A stretch of 64,000 nt of DNA from Forficula auricularia (taxonomy: Eukaryota; Arthropoda; Insecta; Dermaptera; Forficulidae): the NCBI GenBank assembly GCA_024734495.1, contig JALMQS010000225.1:3556369-3620368 (forward strand). The letters are read 5' to 3'. This document shows, piece by piece, positions 34,801-45,000 of this stretch (its first letter is position 1; every line of letters begins with the position of its first letter). Position numbers and translations under genes: made by a program. The notes beneath the pieces are model-generated. The model was not told where the DNA came from, made no database searches, and worked only from the letters and a program-made list of their open reading frames with translations.

Positions 34801-36012
34801 TGAATACTGCATTGTTATAAATTCAACCACACAGCAATCAAGTAAATAGTAAACTGAACTACATTCGCGTGCAGCTAAATCGACCCAACCCCTAAGCGCG
34901 CATACAAAGTCTTTTTTTTTTAAATGGCTAAGCCGATATATATAAAATGTATATATTTTTTAAACTTATTTATTTAGCTTTACATTAAATTTGTGATCTG
35001 AATGGCTGAAGTGGAAAAAATAATAACTCATTAGATAAATGTACATACAAAATAATTTTTATTGTTTGCATTTCTAAAATTTGGCGGCACTTCAAGAATT
35101 TCGCGGCACACAAAAGTGCCGTGGCACAGTGGTTGAGAATCACTGGTCTAAACCAAAAAAAAATAATTAAAATACAATTTTAATTTCATTAAATTTCTTT
35201 ATTCAACTTGTACTAATAATTGTGATTGATTAATTTTTTATATCATATATTCAGTATCGAATTTTTTTCGAGAATAAATATTCAGTGTATGTACCTACAA
35301 TGAAGTATCAAAAAGCATTAAATATGAATATTTGTTTTAAGATTATAAATTTATAAAATTATTATTATCCTTATATTTGAATCGAGTTCAAAATAATATA
35401 ATGGTAGTTGAGAATTTCTAGTGATAAAACATTAAAATTTAAAATCAATATTAAAAATTCTAATAAAGTTTTCAACTACCAATGAATTAAGAACTAGAAT
35501 TTTATAAAAATCTTTTAAAAAGATGGACATTTCCTTAGAAATAAAATACTGACTTTATAACCGATAAGTGGTTCTTCTTCAAGACTAGGTGAAACATATC
35601 TCCAAACAACACGGACGGTAGATGGATTATTTGCAGTTATATGGACGGATGACGGTGGTTTTTGTGGTGCTTTGCGATATGTTCTTTCTAAAATAGCAAA
35701 TAAGTAAAATATGTTTAATAAAGAATTTATTATTATTAAAGAAAAGTTTATTCTTATATATATTTTTAAGATTTGTAATATACTATATATGAAATTAATA
35801 CAAAATTACATTAAAAATAAACTTTTTTTTGGTCTTAGGATTCCTATCTATTTTATGTGTTGTGTGTCTATTTGTAGGTAAGTGTCTTTCTGTAAATAAG
35901 CGTAGGGAGTTAGATTATGTGCGGTTAAATTAAGAAACTATATGACATTAATATATAATCAATCTTATTATATTAAACGAGCAAAAATTGTATATATATT
36001 TATTTATGTATA

Positions 36013-36043
<31 letters not shown>

Positions 36044-39000
36044 TTGTATCTTGGTTGTGGGGGTGCAGTTGTGGGAGATCCGGGGGTGGGAGGGGCGGTT
36101 GTGGTGGGATGGGGCGGAGTGGGGTGCAGTGTTGGGGGCAAGGTGTATGGTTTCGGGAGGGGGGGGAGTCAGGGGTTACCTGCTCGGTGGCTCCAGGTAC
36201 TATAATTAATAAATGATTTATATTTAAATAATGTATATATATATATCCAATCGGTTTCTCGAAAACGGCTTTAACGATTTGGATGAAATTCACGGTTAGG
36301 AGGGTTTTGTGTTGGACATTCGATCTGTCACAGTCTCATCTTCGGCTAAGTTGTTTTTGATGGTTTTTTTTTTTAATTGAAATAATTTAGAAGAAACAGA
36401 GGCACCCGAGAAGCAATTCTCTCTCTTAGATTAATAATAGAAAGGGCTTTTATCAGGGAAGAATCTGTCTACATCGGATTCATAGACCTAGAAAAAGCAT
36501 TCGATAACGTCAATTGGGAAATTATGTTTAAAATCTTAAAACAGGCGGGAATAAAATTCAGGGAGAGAAGACTAATCTACAATCTACACCAAAACCAGAC
36601 GGCAATAATAAATATTGGAGATGAGCAAAGAGAAAATAAATAAAATAAACTGCAACGGATCGTTGCTAAACTTTATCCAAATTCATTTGAAATATTAATA
36701 TGTTTAAAAAGAAGTGTTTGGTGGCCCTATTTTATTTAAATTGAATTGGCTAAGGGGCCAGTAAGGGAAAATAAAAAGTTGAAATAAAAGTCAACTTCTA
36801 TTTGTTACTTTATTTTGGGCAGACGTAATCGATATTTTAACAACGTTTCGAGCGCTATACCGCTGCTCTTCATCAGTGCACGTTAATATGTTTATTCCTT
36901 TATCATTAATACAGATATCACTTGCTATTTGCAGTCCATGTTGACTTAAATTCAAAAATAGCGATTGATTCTCATCTAATACTTGAGGAATAATAATTCT
37001 ACATTAGATTTATTATTGGTAACAATTGCTGAAGACATGGAGGAATCGGCTTAAAATCAAAAATAACGATCGATTCTTTTCTAATCTTTTTCGAGTGCCA
37101 TACCCGAAACGGGTGTCGGCTCCTCTCCACATATACCTGTGCTGAGTGTGTTTAGTTGTTTTACACAGATATACGGGACCTACTTTTTAACGCCGGTTCC
37201 GAACGGCTAATTTGGAGAGGTTACTAGGCAATTATACTCTTGGTAGGTTACCATTACTTTCCAAGAGGAGGCGACTGCAAATATATATCTGCCGAGACTC
37301 GGTCTCGAACCAGCGATCTTCGAGTCAGCGACCCAACACTCTACCACTGACCCACAGTCGCCATCTAATACTAGAGGAATAACCTTATTGCATTCCATTT
37401 TTGATGTTTTGATTATTAATGGCAACCTCTACTGAAAAGCAAAAAGACTAAATTCTTTTATGGCAAACAACTCAAGCTTTTATTAGATATTTACTTTTAA
37501 AAAATATAAATAATAACTTTTTTGTTTTATTCTAGTTCCGTGTTAACATAAATTAAAATTCTATATACATGTATATCTATAGGTATATTTGGCTATATTT
37601 AATATTATATAAAAATAATAATAATATTATTATATAAAAATAAATAATATAACTATTTGTTTTGAATTATTTTGATTTGAAACTCTAACCTATAAAATGT
37701 TTTTCTAATGTAAATAAACACAGGATTATCCCCAGGATAAAAGATTAACCCATCAATTTCGTAGAGTAAAATATAGGGGGGTTATGTTTGAGAACACCCT
37801 CTCTTTTTTTATGAAACATATTTCGAAAGGTAACCCCAGGCTGTTCCCTAGCATAGGGTCATCCGATTTTTATGAAACTGGCCCTAAGTGTATGTTTATG
37901 TATCTATTTTTATTTATGTGTATATTTATTTGAATCAATCAGAGTACACGCTCTTTCGATTTGCCTTAATGTATATATATATATATAATTCAAAAGTCAA
38001 ATTATTAAGATAATTACCTAAATAACGTTCACTTTCTGGGCCTTCTCCAGCTGAATTATAAGCCATCACTTTGACGAAATAATAAGTATCAGGTTGTAAG
38101 CCAACAATCACAGCCCAAGGTCGAGTGCTACGGCTTAAATAATATACAGCATCTTCTTCTCGGTTTTCTTGTTTCCAATATTTCAGCTAGAAAAAGGAAT
38201 TTAATTTGATTAGGTAAATAAACACGATAATTAAAGAAGTCATTTGCGGACTTTATTTATAAAATAAGTCAATAGAGTGTGTTCACTATTTATTCCTTCA
38301 ATGAAAGGTTTGTTAAAATGATTACCTAACACCAAACAGAGGTTATATATTGAATAAATAAATAAATATATATATTTGATTCTAAGTAAATCAATAGATA
38401 GAAAATTTAGTGAATGTAAATTGGCATTAGCTGAAAAGACTTACTCTGTGACCAATAAGTTTTCCGCGGATGAAATCTCGACTCTGGTCGATTGGATTCC
38501 AAGATACATTCAAAGCTGTCGAGTTGAAGGCTTTGGAAAGCACTTGCTGAGGTGCTACAAGAGGCATATCTTCTGCGCTATAGATAGTTACGATTTCAGA
38601 TTCAGGTCCCGGGCCCATATCATTAATAGCCTATCAAAATTAAATTAACTTGTAATAAATGAAATTACAATAACAATAAATGAAAAATTGAAAAACTTAC
38701 CTGTACTTTAACATCATACTTAGTATAAAAATTATCAGATTGTATTTGAACAACAGACATTCCAACATTTCCATATTCTTTAAGGGATAAACTTTCAAAT
38801 TCCAATTCAGCTCCAGTACGTCTCCAAAAGATTTTATAATGTATTCCTGGACTATTTTGTTCTTGATTTAATAAGGGCTAAAAAATAAATTATTAAGATT
38901 ATACATTGTATTTTTAATACCAACATTATTTTAATTTTATTGAAAAAAGATATTTGATTAGTAATTGGCAATTAATACTTGTAACATCAATACTATCTAT

Positions 39001-42000
39001 CTATCCACTATATCTATTTCTCATAATAAAACAAAGAATTTTCGATATACAGGGTATAACAAAAATGGGGCCGCTAATTTATAATTCTTCACTTTCCCTT
39101 CATCATCATTGAGTATACAGTCCTAAGACTGGTTTGATGCAACAATCCGTCTCCACTCGACTCTGTCCCCCGCCAGCTGTTTGACCTCTCTAAATGTCTG
39201 GCATCCCATATCCCCAATTATTTGGTTGAAATATTCTAATCTGGGCCTTCCCCTTTTCTTTCCCACCTCCCCCTCCAATATATCCCTAAGCAGTCCCCCA
39301 TTTCTCTGTGTATGCCCCATCATCTGACCTCTTCTCTTCTTCAGACTCTTCCACAAGGTTCTTCTTTCTCCGATTCTTCCAAGAACTTCTTCATTTGTAA
39401 TTTTATCCATCCATTTGATATTCATCATTCTTCTGTAGCACCGCATTTCGAAAGACTCTAATCTCTTTCTCTCCTCTTCTCTAATTGTCCAGGTTTCACA
39501 TCCGTACATGGCTATGCTCCATACATATGTCTTCAATAGCATCTTCCTGTTTTCTAAGCTGATTGAGGAGGAGCATAGTAGTTTTTGTTTTGAATTAAGC
39601 TTTCCATATTAGTTCATAAACGTTAATTACAGTGGTACCTTGAGATACGAATTTAATTCGTTCTGTGATCATCGTCGTATGTCAAAAAATCGTATCTCAA
39701 AGTAATTTTTCCCATTTAAAATAATGTAATATATATTAATGCGTTCTAGCGATATGAAACTAACCCAAAACACAGTTAAATTACACATAATATACACAAT
39801 TTGTATATAGATAAACGAGTAATAATACACATAATGTTTATTAATATATTAATAACACACAATGTTTATTAATCATCACTTTAACGTCAGGCCTTTTTGG
39901 CCTCACTTTCCTGACTTTCACTGCGTGAGACCTTCATAAGGTAACGATCAAGAGAGGTCTGTTTCTGCCTTCTTTTTAAAATGTTACGAAAGAATGTGAG
40001 ACACCTATCATCAAATAAGGCACATCGCAAATTCGTATCTTAAATTTTTCGTTGTATGTCGAGGTATAAATTTTAGAATATTTCATTTTGTATCTCAAAA
40101 CATTCGTATCTCAAGGTACCACTGTATTTTAATCATGTATTTATATCAAAGTCTAACTACCCTTAAGGCTCTAACTGAAATATTGATACAATCCTTAATC
40201 AATCATTATTATTATTCACTTCTTATTCATTAAGTTAGTAAAGTAGAATGAATAAATGGATAAAACCTTCCAAGTAATAGTAAGATCTCCGATTTTGCCT
40301 CCTCCTCCTCCAATATTACTAGGAGCTTTATAAGGACGGTCATGAGGTGTATTATACTGAGGAGAAGGGGCTGATGGAGGTCCATAGCCAAGTTCATTAG
40401 CAGCGGAGACCCGGAATTCATAACTGGACCAGGGAGAAAGCACGCTGTCCATAACTGCCTTCATTCTTCCATTGTAACGATCGACAGGATTTGCCTGAAT
40501 ATCTATAATATTCATAAAAAAAAATTAATAAAGATGTGGAAATTTACTTAACGTCTTATTTATTTTTAAGAAATTCAATGCTGAATATTTTTAAAGTGAA
40601 ATTGATTTTTTTAGTCTATACTATATAATAGGATGTCCCTTAATAAGGTTCATTAAGAATCTTTGTGAACTCACCCACTAAAATCATTCCAGATAGATAT
40701 AAAAAAAAGACGGCGTGCACAACGCCAGCCAAGTATTGATCCATGCCATCAAGGGGTTGAATTTTAAATGGGAATTAACATGGGTTTTATATATTTCTAG
40801 AGATTTTGAGTTATAACCTTTATTTTTTTTACTAATGTTTTGATTTAGAAATGTGGACGCTGTCATTTGGAGTTGGATGGAGATGAGCCTGTCGCTTTTA
40901 GTATATACTATAGTACATGTGTGTGTGTGTGTGTGTTTCTTTTGGGGTAGCTGAAAACAAATCTGACGTGAAAAACAACGAGTCCGTCTGCTGTCAAGAA
41001 GTTGTCAAAAGTTGTTTTTCACATCAGATTTATTTTCAGCTACCCCAAATGACAACATGCACAGTTCCAAGTCAAAATATTAGTTTAAAAAAAAAGTTAT
41101 ACTACAATATCACCATGGATGTATATAATCCATGTTAATTCACATTTAAAATTCAACTCCTTAATGGCATGGATCAATACTTAGCTGGCGTTGTGTGTTA
41201 TGGAGGATGTGCATATTGCATACCGTTTTTACTTTCACATTTATTTTTTATGTACGTATATTCTTAATAAAAGACACCCTACTGTATAACTATATATAAT
41301 ATACAGGGTCGGATTAGCCATAAGTAGTAAAAGTAGCAAATGCTAGGGGCCCCGCGTTTCTGGAGGCCCCGGGCCTAGAGCAGAAAATGTTTAGCCTTTT
41401 CATTAGAGTCGTGTTTCATAAGATTCGTGTTTCCCAAATGTAGAAATAGTCTTACGAATTAACTCTTCTTTAATGAATACTAACTGCAGCGGAGAAGGTT
41501 ATTTTTCGACAGTAAAGCGTGTAAAAAGTGAGTTAAGGAACAGGATGGGACCTGATCGACTAAATAGCCCCAACTTAATGAAGATTGAATGTAATTTACT
41601 TAAAGAAATTGATTTGTCTAGTGTTATCTATAAATTTGCTCACATTAAATCGAGAAAATTTTATTTGTAAAAGTTGTGTTTTATTTTATTATCATTCAAA
41701 ACCTAGGGCCCCGAGGTAACATTTGCACAGTCGAGTTTTCAGTGGGAATAATGTATATTAATATACATAACAGGTCATTCAATAAGTCCGTAGGATAAGT
41801 AGAAAAAAACAAAATTTTGACAAAACTCGATTTTATTATTCAACATAGTTGCCTTCGAGGGCGATAAAACGAGTATAGCGATTTTCCAACTTTTCGATAC
41901 CATTTTTATAGTAGGATTTCTCTTTCTCGTCAAAATAGGCCTCAGTTTCAGCGATTACTTCATCATTGGACTTAAATTTCTTTCCAGCAAGCATTCTCTT

Positions 42001-45000
42001 GAGATCTGAAAACAGGAAAAAGTCGCTGGGGGCTAAATCTGGAGAATATGGTGGGTGGGTAAGCAATTTGAAGCCCAATTCATTCAATTTTGCCATCGTT
42101 TTCATCGATCTGTGACACGGTGCATTGTCTTGGTGAAACAACACTTTTTTCTTTTTCAAATGTGGCCGTTTCTTTGCGATTTCAGCCTTCAATCGATCCA
42201 AAAGTGCACAGTAATAGTCGCTGTTGATGGTGGTTCCTTTTTGGAGATAGTCAATGAATATTATTCCGTTCGCATCCCAAAATACAGACGCCATCACCTT
42301 ACCGGCCGACTGTTGCGTCTTTGCTCGCTTTGGATTCGGTTCGTCGACTGCTGTCCACTCAGCTGACTGTCTTTTGGATTCTGGTGTGTAATAGTGAAGC
42401 CATGTCTCATCCATTGTCACATATCGACGATAGAATTCCATTTTATTGCGGTTTAACAGCGCCAAACACTCCTCTGAAGCATCGATTCGTTGTTGTTTTT
42501 GGTCGACTGTGAGCTCACGCGGCACCCACTTTGCACAGAGCTTTCGCATACCCAAATGTTCGTGTAAAATGGTAAAAACACTACCATCTGATATCTTTAC
42601 AATGTCAGCTAGCTCGTGCACCTTCAATTTGCGATCGTTCATAACCAATTTGTGGATTTTTTTATGTTTTCTGGAATAACAGCCTCATTTGGGCGTCCAC
42701 TGCGCTCTGCATCATTTGTGCTGGTACGACCACGTTTAAATTCAGCAATCCACGTCTCTACCATTTGTCTCAATGGAGCAGAGTTCGGATAATGTTTATC
42801 AACCCATTGTTTGGTTTCCACTGTATTTTTTTCATAAAAAAGCAATGCTTTATTAAAACTCGAAATTCACTTTTTATCATTTTTTTTCAATAACAAAAGT
42901 TGCTTCACACAAAATGCTATAACTCACGAATCAATAGTCAGATTGCTGTCAAATTTATACACGTATCGTTTGAAGGTTAGTACTAAATAAAAATCACATG
43001 GAAAAATTCTAGTAACGCCATCTATGTGTCATCCTATGGACTTATTGAATGACCTAATATATTATAAAATGGAAGAGACCTATGTCAACAGGCCTAAAGA
43101 AGAAGAATATACATTAAATTCCACTCCTAAACATTAATAAACCCCCGCTCTGGCTTAATCCGCGCCTGATAATATATAATGTGATACATAAATGAATACA
43201 AGTTCGGAGTATCTAGGTCATGATTTTACATTTTATTATTGAAATTCCACTTTGACTAGTTATTTTTTTAAATTACTTCCTCAGGGATCGGTTATCTCCC
43301 CTACGCTCTTTCTTATCTATATCAACGACCTTCTAAACTTGCCCTCCAACCCAGTAGATTGTTACGCAGATGACAGCACCCTACATAACGCCCCTGCATC
43401 GAATAAAAAAAGTGCAGACTTTGCCTCCTCAATTAATTTAGACTTATGCAGACTTAAAAACTGGGGATCCCAAAACTTTGTTAACTTCAATTCAGTGAAA
43501 ACTCAGTGTTGCCTTATTTCTAGGCGCGTCGATAAAAACCCTCTAAACATATCATTCTATTATAGCTCACTGGAATTCAGTGATAAAATTTCAATGGTAG
43601 GCGTCACTCTAGGGTCTGGCCTTTCTTGGAATGACCATATCTCAACCACTGCTGAAGCTGTAGCGCGCAAGCTTAGTATCTATTTAGGTCTAGACGCTAT
43701 TTTACTCCCAGTCAACTTCTTACACTGTATAAGGCTCAAATTCGTCCCTGTCTCGAATATGGCTCTCATCTGTGGAGAGGGGCCTCCAAGCATTCTCTTG
43801 ACACACTGGATGGAATTCAGAAACGAGCAATTAAACTAATAGGAAACCCGTCCCTAAAAAACCCACTTGACTCTGGCCCACCGAAGAACCGTTTCTGCCC
43901 TTTCCCTGTACTACAGATACTATCATGGATTGTCTGTTCAGTAGAGCAGAAATCAACCATCCCCCCTAAAGCCCCTTCTTCACTAGAAACACGCGGTTTT
44001 CGATCTCTCGGCACCCCTTCGCTGTCAAATTGGATAAAAGCCGAACCAACGCTTTCGCCAAATATTTTATCGCTATGTCCTCCAGAGACTGGACTCACTT
44101 CCAGCCACCGTCTTCCCCGCAACTTATAACCTTCAGCTGTTTAAGACCTGCAACCACAGATACCTTCAACTCCTACCCAGCTCATAAAATCCTCGCTTCT
44201 TCTTCTTATCACGATGGAGGGGCCAACCCAGGCCTTTAGGGGATGCACCTTTTTGGTGTATCTCCTTCTCACATCAATATCATTAAAAAAATACTATCTC
44301 AATTGCATACTTCTGTCCTAACTTCATTAGATGGAAAGAGCGATGACTAGTCTTAAAACTTATTTAAAAATTTATTTTTTTATTTTCTATTTTTGGGTAT
44401 CTGGTGGTCCAATAATAAATTCAATCCCGAAAATAAAAGCTTTAACAGCTACATATCTAATTAAAATTAAGTGACAGGTAAAGTGAAAAAGTTAAATAAA
44501 TATTTTATATTAGTTACCTGTGGAAATATTAACCCATGTTTGATTCCAATTTGTACGACCAGCAATAATATATTTAATAATAGGTTTGCCATTTGTAGCT
44601 CCATTGGTCCATTGTACAGTTGCTGAAGTTTTAGTTACCCCTGAGGCAACAACAGCTCCTGGAATCAAAAAACAATTATAAATTATTAAGCAAGAAAGGA
44701 AAGGAAACTTTTTGGCTTAAGATTTTTCTCTATCAGACCTGGTGGTCCAGGTGGGCCTTCAACGAAGAGATGCGTTTTACTAGAAATCCGGCCCACAGCA
44801 GTTTTGATAACACACTCGTAATCGCCAGCTTCCGCGAAGGTAATATTTCTCAAATATAAATAGCCTCCATCAATTTCCTATAGAATATAAATTATAAATT
44901 AAAAAAGAAAATAAATATTTTAATATTTTATTCAAATCTTTAAATAATTGTAAGCATTATTTTATGGAAAATCATAAGATGGTGTCATCTATTTAATCCG

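Larger units (their letters stand above)
36650..37500 (+). mobile_element. Foldback/minisatellite element, family F, partial with two insertions
   Basis: It begins AAACTGCAACGGATCGTTGC and continues in the unit sequence to AACAACTCAAGCTTTTATTAG near the palindrome centre. It is interrupted at 36703-36893 by a hammerhead-like element and at 37088-37362 by a SINE. Confidence 0.65.

Noticed and set aside
42055..42679. Plus-strand frames of 63-103 codons
   Set aside because: They are antisense to the mariner transposase.
43817..44122. 101-codon minus frame
   Set aside because: It is the antisense shadow of the LINE family J C-terminus.
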